Below, one piece after another: positions 22,155 through 32,909 of a DNA stretch of 64,000 nucleotides. Position 1 is the stretch's first letter. Each line of letters begins with the position of its first letter. Source of the stretch: Gautieria morchelliformis (Eukaryota; Basidiomycota; Agaricomycetes; Gomphales; Gomphaceae); NCBI GenBank assembly GCA_015179125.1, contig WHVA01000154.1:158076-222075 (forward strand), given 5' to 3'. Made by a program: the position numbers and the translations under genes. Under the pieces are notes generated by a model. It made no database searches. It was not told where the DNA came from and saw only the letters and a list, made by a program, of their open reading frames with translations.

Positions 22155-23329
22155 GCAGTACCATATTTAGCTCAAGCATTATATTTTCAGCAGCTAAACG
22201 ATCCGGGCCCTTGATGGGGTTTGATAGCTCCACTGTTGCAGCTTGTATGCCTGGCAGGCATGTGAGGTGGCTGTTTGGGACAGTTGTGTGTTTAGGGCAG
22301 TCCCAAGGCAGGTGGCCCGCCTGTGAGCACAGGAAGCATAGACCCTTTGCTTGCAGATCATCCTTTTGAGAACCTGTGAGCTTTGTCTTGTGTGTTGGCA
22401 AGCATGAGCGTCACTTTGCGCAGGTATTAGCTCTGATGTCATTCGTGGTCATATCTCTAGGCTTGAATTCACGGAAGTCGCGGCACTGAGATGGTGATGT
22501 CTGTGTCCTGAGAACATTGGTTGGTGACGCCAGACGTGGATATGCATCACCATTCCTCAAAGGTTGTCTAGATTCCATCTTTGGAAGGGAGGTGTTCCGC
22601 CTTTCTTCGTATTGTCATAAGTGCTCAGCCTGTTCAAATCACTCAGCGGTCTCTTCTAATGTTGAGAGATCTGTGTATTCATCAGACAATCCCACCTTTG
22701 TCCACTCCAGGCAGAGGTAGCTGTTGGCACCATTCCATAGCTGCTGGACAATGTGAAATTCCGTAATATCCAGGGCAAGTTGCCAGGGATCGAAGGTGGC
22801 TAATGTATTCTCATACCATTTTCTTGCCTTGGTGAGCTTCATAGAATTTGAGATGCATTTGTTGTCTGAATCAAGCTGGAAAACACAAGTCAAATAGTTC
22901 TTTTCCCAGGGACTCTACCGTGTAGGTGTTGGGCTGGGGGGCCACAAATGCCATATAGTACCTGGCTGCTTTTCCCTTCATAAACTTCTTCATGTGTCTT
23001 ACACAAAAATGTGTTGGGAAATTTGTGATTTCAAACCAGTTATTTACTTCAAAAGTCCATTGTTCAAACATGTCGATGTCAGCGGCGCTATCGTAAGGGT
23101 CTGGCTCTGAGATTTTGACATGGGATGTGTCTGTAAGTCTCTCTTTGAGCTTCTTTCCGTAAGCCCTCTTCCTTTGGACTTTGGCCTTGTATATACTAGG
23201 TGGATCACTTGATTTGGCCGATGAGACATCCGTGTCGTCTTGGTGGATTGTGGGATGTATATTATTTCTGCCATTGAATACATTTGCTAAGTAGCTTTGG
23301 AGCGGGATCTGGTCCGTGGCATGGTTCAA
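22155..23329 (-). pseudogene. gag: Gypsy-type gag, truncated
   Basis: A capsid-like frame starts at 23329. It contains DIDMFEQWTFEVNNWFEITN, HMKKFMKGKAARYYM, a probable frame break or intron near 22880, FDPWQLALDITEFHIVQQLW, and a CX2CX4HX4C zinc knuckle CFLCSQAGHLPWDC near 22330. This arrangement matches Ty3/gypsy-type gag in fungi. It ends at the LTR boundary at 22154 with no protease or pol after it. At least one stop (near 22410) interrupts the frame. Whether it belongs to the neighbouring LTR family is unknown. Confidence 0.72.
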
Positions 23330-23337
23330 AAGTGGGT

Positions 23338-23376
23338 ACCAACGATGCCGGCTCCCGGGGAGCCGGCATCGTTGGT
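23338..23376. repeat. Perfect 19-bp stem palindrome
   Basis: accaacgatgccggctccc, one G, then the exact reverse complement. The preceding gtgg gives GTGGGTACCAAC..., the same outer motif as the stem at 54791. A plus-strand Pro/Ala/Arg-rich frame runs through it, without evidence that it is coding. Confidence 0.9.
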
Positions 23377-23859
23377 GCCCGGCTTCCTGGTTTCATCCAG
23401 TAATACACGGTTCACCGGGGCCGGTGCCGCCCGGCACCAACCGCCGCTGACTTTCGGCCGTCAACGGTGGCAATTACCATTTGAAGCACTCGTGCCCGCT
23501 CCCACCCACCCTCGATCTGCACCGCACGCTGTTGCACGTTGTCACACAACACGTGGCACCGTTGTCCGACACGTCCCATCGCATGTTGCTCGCACCCAAC
23601 GCCAAGTGGCGGCCATTGGTGCACCGTCGAGTTCCATGAAGACCCTCATCCCCACTCACTCCCCCTCTCAGGTGAGCACAGTTATTTAACACTCTCCAAA
23701 GGCTGCGGCTATCTAATTCAGAGACGTCAGCTAAAGCTCAGAGCGAGTGGGTGGCCTTCAAGAAGCTACGGAGCGCGACACGCATGGAATTGGTGAGAGG
23801 GTGTTGGGCTGCTGGTGGGCACCGTGTGCAAGCCTGGTAGAGCTGCCTGATCCACTCTT

Positions 23860-24044
23860 AATGCGGGATTGCGCAAGTGCTCTGGCTGCAACAAGGCCTT
23901 TTATTGCACAAATGACTGTCAAGTGAGGTGAGTTGGACCATTGTTACTGTAACCGTGTTCATTTAGGCTCAGTGGAGCGCTAGTGATTGGAGGGTGCATA
24001 AGAGGCAATGTGCAGTTTGGAAAGCGGCAATCACGGCACGCTGA
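23860..24044 (+). pseudogene. MYND zinc-finger fragment
   Basis: Frame GLRKCSGCNKAFYCTNDCQ, then a 44-nt intron-like gap (23923-23966, GTGAGG...TTTAG), then AQWSASDWRVHKRQCAVWK and TGA at 24042-24044. The ligand order C-x2-C-x7-YC-x3-CQ...W-x2-H-x3-C is that of MYND fingers. The frame has a stop upstream (near 23850) and no larger domain, so this is a fragment or a decayed gene; MYND genes are abundant in Agaricomycetes. Confidence 0.6.
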
Positions 24045-24697
24045 AAATTGCTTTAGTCGGCACAAATCAAGGCTGTGATCAGCTTGCTTTGTTCAAAAGT
24101 AGAGGCCAGAGAAGGGAATGAGCGGATTCACGCATGCAAGGCTCGTCACTGAGCATGCACCCACGCTCAGTGGGCATTGACAGAAAGTAGCGTCGTCTCA
24201 CAAATTAAAACTTGGCAGCATCGACGTAGATCGTGCTGTGAACTGTCCGCAGGAGGTTCTGTCATGAGCTGAAAACTGGTCCAAATATAGCCTACCGCAG
24301 TGATTGATATTATAGGACAACGTACTTTTCAGTTTCGTAGACAAGCAATAACACGCCCAGGCTTCTACACCTTCCTTCGTTTTGCACTGAGACTATTTAT
24401 TCTCAATCTATATTATCTGAACTGAGTGGCGTGCCTAGTAATTGCAATTTAATTCAGATAACATACAATATTCACTATTTATCAGCGACGGGTAGTACTC
24501 ACATGGTGTGTGTCTACCCTGCGTCGGTGTTCGAGGCCGTGAGGTACAGGTCGGCCGTGGACATCATCAGTCAGCACGGCCGGGTACCAACCCGTGGTGG
24601 TGCACGCTGGTGGCCAGCACTGTGCACCGGCGATTACCACCGTTTAGCACCACGCGGCGCTAACCCCTGTGAACCGTGTATAACTTGTTTCATCTGC
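24045..24697. other. No gene seen
   Basis: Only overlapping short frames. A GGGTACCAAC motif recurs at about 24585, as in the palindromes at 23338 and 54791. Confidence 0.35.
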
Positions 24698-25513
24698 CTA
24701 GAGCTGATAAACACCTGGAAGAACACTACCCATTTTAGTGCGAGGATTATATTGGGTACTGTGAGGGGAAACATTGGCATCAGCTCCGTTGAGCTCGACG
24801 TGGAGCTGTTGAGCGAGCAGCTCGTCAGCGTTAGACCTATTGGCTAGAGTGTTTACCGTCGACACCTTGTGATGAAAGGTCAGGTCATTCGCCCTCCATT
24901 TCTCTTTTTCTGCTGCAGTCAGCCCGGGTGTAGACTGATCCGAAGACTCAGCTTTTTGTGACGTGGAAGGTAAAGTCAGTTCGGATGTGTTCTTTTTGTC
25001 GTATTGAGACATTCTATGTCCGCGATCCTTTATCATTTCACGCAAAGATTTTGAGTCCATGTTGTCCAGAATGCCGAGCATAAACTGTCGATATGGGTCA
25101 TTCTCCTGAGGTAACAGCGTCGGCGAGGGCCTGCGCACATCCCTCGACTTACCAGGCGGGCGTGTTATCCATGAGTCAGGGCTCGCCATAGGGACCTTCC
25201 GAGCCGTCGTAGTCGGACCAAGCTGGTGATACGCGACCCGCATGTTCAGGAGTCTCCGGTGTAGGGGCACGTTGCGTGCTAACGCGGTCGGGGGGTGTCG
25301 TTGGGAGACCAGGCGAGTGATCTGAGAACGAGTCATTGAAATAACGCGCCCCTGTATGATGGGGGGGGCACTTGCACGCTTTACCTTACCCATGGTACGT
25401 TGGGCTGGTAAGAAAACGTCCTGACTTGAATCAGTGTTGACGTAGTCGTCGTCATCGTCAGCGCCATGCGCGGAGCGGGGGCGACACGTGTTAACCTCAC
25501 TCGGAGCTGGCAT
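24698..25513 (-). CDS. Unknown protein, 271 aa
   Basis: Single uninterrupted frame starting MPAPSEVNTCRPRSAHG. It has an acidic DDDDDY patch near residue 20, a basic middle rich in Arg and Pro, a short helical segment (YRQFMLGILDNMDSKSLREM) and a C-terminal helical stretch (TAAEKEKWRANDLTFHHKV, then NADELLAQQLHVELNG). No catalytic motif is visible. It could be a transposon accessory or a lineage-specific gene. The length of the open frame in GC-balanced DNA supports coding. Confidence 0.5.
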   Translation of the reverse strand: MPAPSEVNTCRPRSAHGADDDDDYVNTDSSQDVFLPAQRTMGKVKRASAPPIIQGRVISMTRSQITRLVSQRHPPTALARNVPLHRRLLNMRVAYHQLGPTTTARKVPMASPDSWITRPPGKSRDVRRPSPTLLPQENDPYRQFMLGILDNMDSKSLREMIKDRGHRMSQYDKKNTSELTLPSTSQKAESSDQSTPGLTAAEKEKWRANDLTFHHKVSTVNTLANRSNADELLAQQLHVELNGADANVSPHSTQYNPRTKMGSVLPGVYQL

Positions 25514-25787
25514 TAGTCGACCCGACTACAGCATGTCACGCTCGACGCTGGTTGTGGGGTCTCAATAGATTAAGTAAACGTAGCCCCAATCTCAATGCTA
25601 TCAGGTAATGCTTCGGCCATTTGCCGCGGATCTGACCCATTCGAACTACAACTAGAAACCCCTAAAACGCGGTGAGTTCCTGGCGCGCTGTAATCCGTTA
25701 CAAATGCTTTGCTGCCCTACTGAGTAATCGACTGGTACTTCCTAGATGAAATGCAAGTGAGTGACTGATCCTAGATATGCCTCCTGG

Positions 25788-25795
25788 TATATAAG
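25788..25795 (+). promoter_or_regulatory. TATA box of SDR copy 1
   Basis: TATATAAG lies about 63 bp before the start codon and is conserved at the equivalent place in the other copy. Confidence 0.6.
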
Positions 25796-25857
25796 TCAGG
25801 TGATGCTGCTCATAAAACACTCGAAACCACTAGCCAGACACTGACAACTTGGACGAT

Positions 25858-26989
25858 ATGCCAGCAGTACCACCAAACTCACTGATCGCCATTACAGGAG
25901 TGTCAGGCTATATTGCTTCTTACGCCGGCCTATATGCCCTCCGCGCTGGCCACCGCGTTCGCGGGACTGTCAGATCCCTAGCACGCGCCGAGTCCCTCAA
26001 GGCGGCATACGAAAAGCATGGCATCCCTGTTGATGATCTCAATAAGCGTCTCGAATTCGTGGTCGTGGACGACCTAAGTTCCGAAGAACAATGGACCAAG
26101 GCATTTGAAAACGTCGATAGTGTAATCCATGGCGCGCTGTCTATGGCCGACTTATCTGACTCCCAGTTGATTCCCGATGCTGTCTCAGCAGCGCTCGCCG
26201 TGCTTCGAGCTGCCAAGAAATTCCCGTCCATCAAGAGGGTCGTCTTTGTCTCCACAATTTGGACCATAGCGACAGCTCCGATGCACAGAGACAGAGCACT
26301 CACGACTCAAGACTGGAACGACGAGGCATTGAGGATATACGAAAACAACTTACCTGTGGATCACGATCCGATATTGAAAAGGGCCTTCCCCTTCTTCCCT
26401 TACACTGTCGCGAAAGTCAAAGCCGAGAGGGCGGCATGGGAGTTTGAGTTTGTCAAGGATGTATGCTGGTTGTGGCGGTCATCATTTCCACACGTAATTG
26501 ACCGGTACACATGACAGACCTCATTTGATTTGGTATCCGTATTGCCGGGGCTCACCATGGGACCAATGCTGCATGGCGAACTAGCTCTAACACCGGGAGC
26601 GGCGGCATCTGGCCTCAAAAACGACACAACCGGGGCCGAATACTTCCCCAACCGTGAGTAAGGTCCATCTTCCTCCGTATAGCAAGCATCACTCACGTTC
26701 TGGCAGAGTGGTTTGTTGATGTTCGTGACTGTGGCAGGCTACTTTGCTTGGCCCTCACGACACCCTCTATGGGGGGAAACGATACTTGGCGGTAGCCCAA
26801 CGATTTGAATGGAACCAGGTATATGGGATATATCGCAAGCATTTCCCGAAGGCACAAGTTCCAGAGGATATCGAAGGAAGTGAACCCTGGGCGCAAGAGC
26901 TAGAATTTACGGAGTCTACTGAGCTCCTCGGCGGATGGATCAGTCTCGAGAAAAGTGTCGTTGACCTTGGTAAGGGATTGGGTTACTGA
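25858..26989 (+). pseudogene. Extended-SDR reductase copy 1, frameshifted
   Basis: ATG at 25858. Exons 25858-26460, 26518-26653 and 26707 onward follow the intact copy at 42474-43601. It shows the NAD(P)-binding ITGVSGYIAS, the Ser of VVFVSTIWT and the YTVAK (YxxxK) active site. In exon 3 the G run at 26771-26776 has six G where the intact copy has seven, so the frame is lost after ...TTPSMGG although the remaining codons to 26989 are otherwise preserved. It also has a 6-bp duplication (EFEF). It is a very young pseudogene unless the missing G is a sequencing error. Confidence 0.85.
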
Positions 26990-27527
26990 GAAGTGATATC
27001 GTGGTACAGTAGTGTGAGAACATGTATTCGAGTGTAATAAATAAAGGCGACATTACTGTAATTCAGCACTCACGTCGACGAGAGTGAGGACGAATAAGTA
27101 ATAATTGCTGATGAATATTTAGAATTTTAGGGTTTCTGTCCATTGGGTCGGATGAATTTGATCATCCAAGGTCGTCCAAGCATCCAGGACTCGGAGAGTT
27201 GGGCCGAGTGGATCTGATCATGCAAACTACGAGTTGGAAGTGCGTTATGAGTTATGAGGAATCTGAATCCAACCAACTAGAGTACTGTACCATTACGACC
27301 ATAGGTTCAGAACTCGGCGGTGTGACATGAAATTTTACCTAGTTCACCGGTTCAGAGGTAATCGTGACATGTGACCGAACTTAAATTAGTTCAACGAACA
27401 CCATATGCGGTCCATCACTCAGGTGCGAAAAAAAATCAGCAATTCTGCACTTACTCAACCTATAGTTCAGACCTATGTGTGACGGGTGACTACGGCTCTG
27501 GGAGTTCAGGTTCAAGGGGTCTTGTGA

Positions 27528-27846
27528 CGATACATGTTACCCTGCACAGACTCTTGGTCTGCTGGGTTGATCCCGCACAATCTATGGGTAGGATGTCCCC
27601 TGAATGCATTCTGGCCATAGGAACACCCAAAGGGGATTGAGTTAGGAAGATGATGGCGCCAGTGATGAACCATCACGCTGGGTAAAGGATGTCGATCATG
27701 TTTGATGGCGTGCCTACTGGGGAATGATGCGAGTAGCGAATAACCGTTCAGTGAATTTGGCGAAGAGCAAATGGAGCGAACATGGAAGTGGATTGATGAA
27801 AAGGAAAATGGAGTTACTGGATACAACAAATAAACAAGTCATGACA
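27528..27846 (-). repeat. LTR fragment (copy 4 of the gypsy-like family)
   Basis: Matches the outer 5' part of the LTR at 29608-30881, ending in the same GTCATGACA terminus at 27846. The inner side stops near 27528. It abuts the Helitron fragment. Confidence 0.75.
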
Positions 27847-28370
27847 CAAGGATACCCTCCTTCATGATATGTTTGATCAATTGCTCCTTCTTGAGATGAA
27901 AAACCCTTGCAACCAAGTCGGGACGATCACTGGGAGTCTGGCCTGGCTTGAGAGCATCTTTGATTTCCTTCCACAGGGGGTTTGCTGTCATTGTCACAAA
28001 GATATCTGCTGGACCAAACTTCCTAGTGATAGCCATTGAATTTTGAAAATTCTTGTTCATATCCCTGGCACTCCCAGTAAATGTAGCAGGCAAGATGACC
28101 TTTTTTCCCAAGTTAGCTAGATTGGCCTGATTGACCTCAGATCCAAATGTATCAATGATCTGATTGTAGACCTCAGCTCACAGCTCATTTTGATGGAATT
28201 TGATCCAATTTAGCTTCTGCTGTTCAGTCGCTGCCCAAGCATTCACAATGTATTGCTGAAAGAGCTTGCCATCCAGGAAGAGAGTTTCAGCTTCACCCTC
28301 CCTTGGAAAAAGACGGTAATGATAGTATCCTTTGTTCTGTCTTTGAAGTTATTATAAGAGAAAAAAAAAT
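27847..28370 (-). pseudogene. Helitron Rep N-terminal domain fragment
   Basis: The minus strand carries a Helitron_like_N domain: FLDGKLFQQYIVNAWAATEQ, LPATFTGSARDMNKNFQNSM, FGPADIFVTMTANPLW and DRPDLVARVFHLKK. An in-frame TGA lies at HQNEL near 28178. The Rep catalytic motifs and helicase are absent because the LTR terminus lies directly downstream. This is a dead fragment of a rolling-circle transposon. Confidence 0.82.
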
Positions 28371-28768
28371 GATTTCAGTACTCAACAGCAGGTGATCAGT
28401 CTGTGTCGAATTCAACCTTGACGGGGATAGGTTAAAAAATGTAACGAAGTTGCAGTCAGAGCTCAAACCGATAGAGTAAGACTGAGTAAACCGATTTCTT
28501 AAGGTTGTGAAACTTGAGATAACCAGTCAAATGTCAACATGTGGTATGTGGGTACTAAGAGTCTTGAATATTTACAGGTTTTTTTTTTTTTTTTTTTTCC
28601 AATTTATTGTCTTTTGGGGCCGTGCCCTATGTAAGACAGTGTGTACATGCTTTGTTACAAATTGTTTCCTTCTCGCCTCTCGACCTCTATCTCAGCTTGT
28701 ACCTCACAGGTGTAACCCTGGGTATGTCCGTGCCTGTTTCGGCGGGGTAGGTGAATTCTCATGTCCAT

Positions 28769-28970
28769 GATTCCTCTGTCTGTCCTGTATCATGTTCTGT
28801 TCCCTTCTTGTGTTTCCTTAGGAAGCATCGTGTTCTCATGTGACTTCTCAAGCCGTCCCGTTTCGCAGTGATTCCTCTGTCTGTCCCATCTCATGTCCTG
28901 TTCCCTTCTTGTACTTCTTTAGGGAGCGTCATGTTCCCATGCGAATTCTTGAACCGCCCCATCTCGTGTA
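28769..28970. repeat. Tandem duplication in the LINE 3' region
   Basis: Two adjacent 101-bp units (28769-28869 and 28870-28970), each starting gattcctctgtctgtcc and diverged by several substitutions. Confidence 0.8.
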
Positions 28971-29092
28971 CATATCTGAACAGGTGTTCCATAGCTCTGT
29001 GTCTGCCTAGGAGTGTCTTCACCGATTTTTCCCCCCTTCTAAGACTCTTCTCCATCCTCTTCCTGGGCCCGCTATATGCTGGACATCAAAAC

Positions 29093-31501
29093 AGATAGTG
29101 GTGGACAGTTTCTGGTGTGTTTTGACACGCTGGGCACAACGGCGAGTCTGCTTTGCCTATCTTGTACATATGTTTGTTCAAAGCTATGTGCCCCATCCTG
29201 AGCTGTGTGAGTAGGCTTGCGTGTTTTCGCGGCATGTTCTTGGTTATTTTCGAGAACGCTGCAGATGGCATAGTGGAGTCAATTTCAAGCGGAAACTGTG
29301 CCCTGGGTGACTTAGCGAATGCTGTCTGCGCCTGCTGCTTCAATTCCACATTGTGCCTCTGCGTCTCAGCCGTCCTGCTTATCGGAAGAACTCCATGGCA
29401 CTCTGTCGGTGTTCCCACTCGTTGCTGGTCTCTCCCTTCACTGCATTCTTCACCTCTGCATCCACCCTCTCGTTCCCTTTTACCCCCTTGTGTCCTGGCA
29501 CCCACCTCGTCACCACACTCACTCCTGCCTGCCGCTCCACAACATCCTGGATTTGTCTGTGTACCACATTGACCAGGTACTGCCCGGGTATGGCGCTCTC
29601 TCTTCTGTGTCAAGATTGGTTTTTAGGCGTTAATATCGTGTATTAATGAACACAGCGAATGCCCAAATGACTTGTGCGAATAAGTATGCCGTTCGGCGAA
29701 TAGGTGAACCAATAAATGTTCACAAGATAAGAGGGCTGCCCGAGCAGAGCTCGCCCTATCTACAGTCATAGCGAAATAGCCCATGACACTTGACGATGTA
29801 ATGTGCAAGGTGCCATGGAAGGGTTGTCTAAGTAGCGACAATCCCTTCGCCGGCGAAGGTGCTCCTTCAGAGCCCTTCACCGTCAGCACAGAAAATAGTT
29901 CGAAGGCTAAGGTAACGAAGATGAAGTATGAGAACTCACCAGTGATGCCTAATTCCTCTTCTGGTCGAAGATAGAAATCTCCAGGAGAAGGCTCAAAAAC
30001 AATGATCACAGTGAGGTCAAGTTTGCACAAGATGGACGACGTATGATAATTGAACTGGAGAATATACATGTGAATGTAAACTACTTATATAGAATGCTCG
30101 TAAGGTATCAGCGAATAGGAAAGAGGCTGTCGTGAGTCAGGGTTGGATAGGGGTGCGCAGTCATGATACTAAGTAGATGGAATAAACATACAATAGAGTG
30201 AGGGAAGAGTGCGAACATGAAATGATGGAGAGTAAAGGTGGCGAAGGCACCTATGTATGAAATCATGTCTTGGGGCCCGCATATACACCGCCCTGCACGG
30301 GTTCTTCATCTGCTGGGTTGATCCCACATGACCTACTGGTAGGATGTCCCGCGAACGCACCCTGCTCATATGAACACCAAAAGGGGGTTGGACCGAGAAG
30401 CTGATGGAGCTACTGACGAGCCATCATGCCGGGTAGGGATATCGATCGTGATTTGATGGTGTGCCTGCTGGCGAATGATGCGAGCAGCGAGTGGCTTGTT
30501 CAGCGAAATGCGAGGAAGGGCCAACAGAGATGACATAGGGCAGGAGTGGTCGAGGTGGAGGGCGAAGCCGAGCGAACACGGGGGAGGAGTGGCAAAAGGG
30601 GAAATGGGGATAACAAGGTGTAGGAAATACACAAGTCATGACAATCCGATCATAGGAACATCATCGAAAGAGGGTTGAGCAGAGGAGGTGATAGGCTCAG
30701 CGATGACTGCCAAGTCAGTCCAAAGAAGTCGATCGTGCTTTGACAGCGTGGCTATGGTAAATGGCGCGAACAGTGAGGATCAGTTGCCAAACACGGCGAG
30801 GGCGATCGGAACGAACATGGAGGTGGAGTGAGAAATGGGAGAACAGGGCATCTGAGTATGGGAAATAAACGCGTCATGACATTCTGGTTGTCCGGATCGC
30901 CGCCTGGCTGTCTAGAGCTATCTCGTATCTGTTGCTCCTCTCTGCATGTAGCATTTCGGCTGCCATTGCCACCCCCGCCAGCTCTGCCTCAAACACCGTG
31001 TGTTCACTTTCCGACCCCATGTGCAGCCACACCGACTTGAGTTCCCTCCCATTTTTGAATAGTACTGCTGCTGCTCTTATTACGCCTTCCAGGCATGACC
31101 CATCCAAGAAGACGACCACCTCCGCCTTTTCTGCTTCAATCTGCTCGATCGCCTGCTCTTTGTCGCGCCGGATCCGTGTGCTAAAGGCCAGATCCCACTT
31201 GGGTCCAAATACGACGGTCTGGATCTTTTCCATCCTGTCCGGATTCAGTCCGTAAGCGTGCAATATCTCATGAAGCGGCGACCGATGATGCTGTATGTAT
31301 CTTCTTGCTGCTCCCTTCACTTTTGCTGCGAGTGGGTGGCCATCTGGTAGGCACGCTAGCCTTACCACTGCTCTGTGTATCAACCTGGCCACTAGCAGCG
31401 GAAACGGCATGGGGTTGGCGTGTGATTTGAGTGTGTCCGTGGCCGTGGTCCTGAGGGCTCCAGTAAATGTCCAGTGCCACTTGCCTTTGTATCCTTGCTA
31501 A
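29093..31501 (-). pseudogene. LINE RNase H and C-terminal zinc-binding region, split by an LTR
   Basis: RNase H acidic residues are in VVVFLDGSCLEG, FEAELAGVAMAAEML and ALDSQAAIRTTR, then, beyond the LTR insertion at 29608-30881, VTRWVPGHKGVKGNERVDAE. Removing the LTR and one ttctg joins the two parts in a single frame. The C-terminal LLTQLRMGHIALNKH...CPACQNTPETVHHYL is the zf-RVT motif typical of fungal LINEs; it lies in another frame, indicating a further frameshift near 29400. Another shift lies near 31460. Confidence 0.85.
29608..30881 (-). repeat. Solo LTR with duplicated 5' unit and ttctg target duplication (copy 5)
   Basis: The LTR proper (29608-30643) ends in TCATGACA and is followed by a second, diverged copy of its first 240 bp (30644-30881), again ending GTCATGACA. 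The 5-bp duplication ttctg is at 29603-29607 and 30882-30886, so the whole 1274-bp block behaved as one insertion. A TATA-like site (tatataag) lies near 30084-30091 on the minus strand. Confidence 0.85.
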
Positions 31502-31818
31502 CTTGTTTATTTTCCCCTTGGTTCCCTTGCCCCGTTCGCTTGCTGGCATAAGAAACACATCAGCGGCGTATAACATTTTTGGCACTGCCACGGTTAGGTA
31601 GTAAGTTCTCATGTGCTTAGCTGTAATTCCCTTAGTCGGCCTTGCCAATCTTCTGTATTGTCCAATGTATGCCTCGCCCTTCTTTAGCATGTAGTTTGTA
31701 TGTTCCTTGAATCTGAGCTCCTGGTCCATGATCACTCCTAGGAGCTTGTGTGTTGCTGTAGGTTCTATACCGTGCTGGCCAATTTTTATCGATGGCCTGG
31801 TCACCGGTCTGGTTTTGT

Positions 31819-32301
31819 TCATTTTCGTGTGGGGTCCTTCTCCCTGTGTCTGCTTAGCCCCATTAGCCCAAACTTGTCCATTGCGAACTGGCATTCATGC
31901 CTTGCGGCCCAACTGCATGCCCCATTGGGTCTGGTCATTATGTCCGTCAGCTTGTTGAAAGCTTCCTCGAAGTCGGCCCCTTCCGCTGTGATGGTCGTGT
32001 CATCCATGAAGATTACACTCTTCTCCCCTTTTTTCCTCTGCACTATGTCCAGCAGGTCCCTGTTGTAGAACTGGTAGGCGATGGCAGACAAAGGGCACCC
32101 TTGGTCCATGCCGCGCCCTATCGGTCTGGTTGCGGCCGTGTGATCATAAAAACTGATTGTCGTGAGTCTGTTCTGAACTTTTCTGCATATCCATTCCAGG
32201 TACTCGATTGGTACTCCTCGTCTACGCATATTGTGAGTGAGTCTGTCCAGGATAATACTTGGGAAGGCTCCCTTGATGTCCAAGTACAGCATTCCCATCA
32301 C
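31819..32301 (-). pseudogene. LINE reverse transcriptase core
   Basis: Begins MLYLDIKGAFPSI (RT motif A) and continues through RGMDQGCPLSAIAYQFYN and the catalytic FMDDTTI. The next frame (31894-31268) carries the thumb and linker region (ATHKLLGVIMDQELRFKEH, YYLTVAVPKMLYAADV). The N-terminal RT part is in the inverted segment. Confidence 0.85.
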
Positions 32302-32909
32302 TTTCCCTCTCCTCTGTTATTGATGTCCATGATGCAGGTGATATACTCAGGAGGGCCAGCGCTAGACAGGACAGGAGGGGGGGAGCAGAGGGGGCGAGCG
32401 CTCCTGTTGAACAGCAAACATACCACGACGACCAAGAGGGATCGCAGCATAGGGAGGATGGCCCCCAGAACAGGGGGAGGCAGGAACACAGGGGAAGTGT
32501 GCCAGGGGACAAGAGAAGAGCCAACCCACAAGGGGGACATAGGGACCCAGGGTGGCAAAGACAGGAACCTGGAGGAGGCAGACAGAGCAGGCTGGATGAT
32601 GGAGCAGGGAGATCAGGGATGTGGGTCCAGGTGGGTGCAGGAGGGGCGAGGTAGGCGGGAGGACCATAGTACACACCTGTATTAGAGCGGAGACAGAATT
32701 ATCACTCAGACTCGTCCCACTACCGTTGGCAGCGCAGGCAGCCCTCAGAACCACTGGCGCGACTCCCAACTAGAGAGACCCCTGCTCCAACGACTACAGA
32801 ATCGGGAGCAGCCGTGAGAGGACACAAGGGAGAGATGGAAACACAGACGACAACGACCCACACTGAGGATGAGTGGGGACAACTGGCAGATCGCAAAACT
32901 AAGAGTTAG

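Larger units (their letters stand above)
25660..27269 (+). repeat. 1.6-kb segmental duplication, copy 1 (SDR reductase locus)
   Basis: The reductase gene plus about 200 bp upstream and 280 bp downstream matches 42200-43808 in inverse orientation. The shared upstream part includes the TATA box. Homology ends at ...atgaggaatctgaatc on the downstream side. Confidence 0.85.

Noticed and set aside
23331..23689. 130-aa plus-strand ORF through the palindrome
   Set aside because: Composition is dominated by the palindrome and Pro/Ala/Arg from GC-rich DNA; no homology recognised.
32222..32769. Leu/Pro-rich minus-strand frames in the LINE
   Set aside because: They are the complement of the ORF1/ORF2 junction of the inverted LINE segment.
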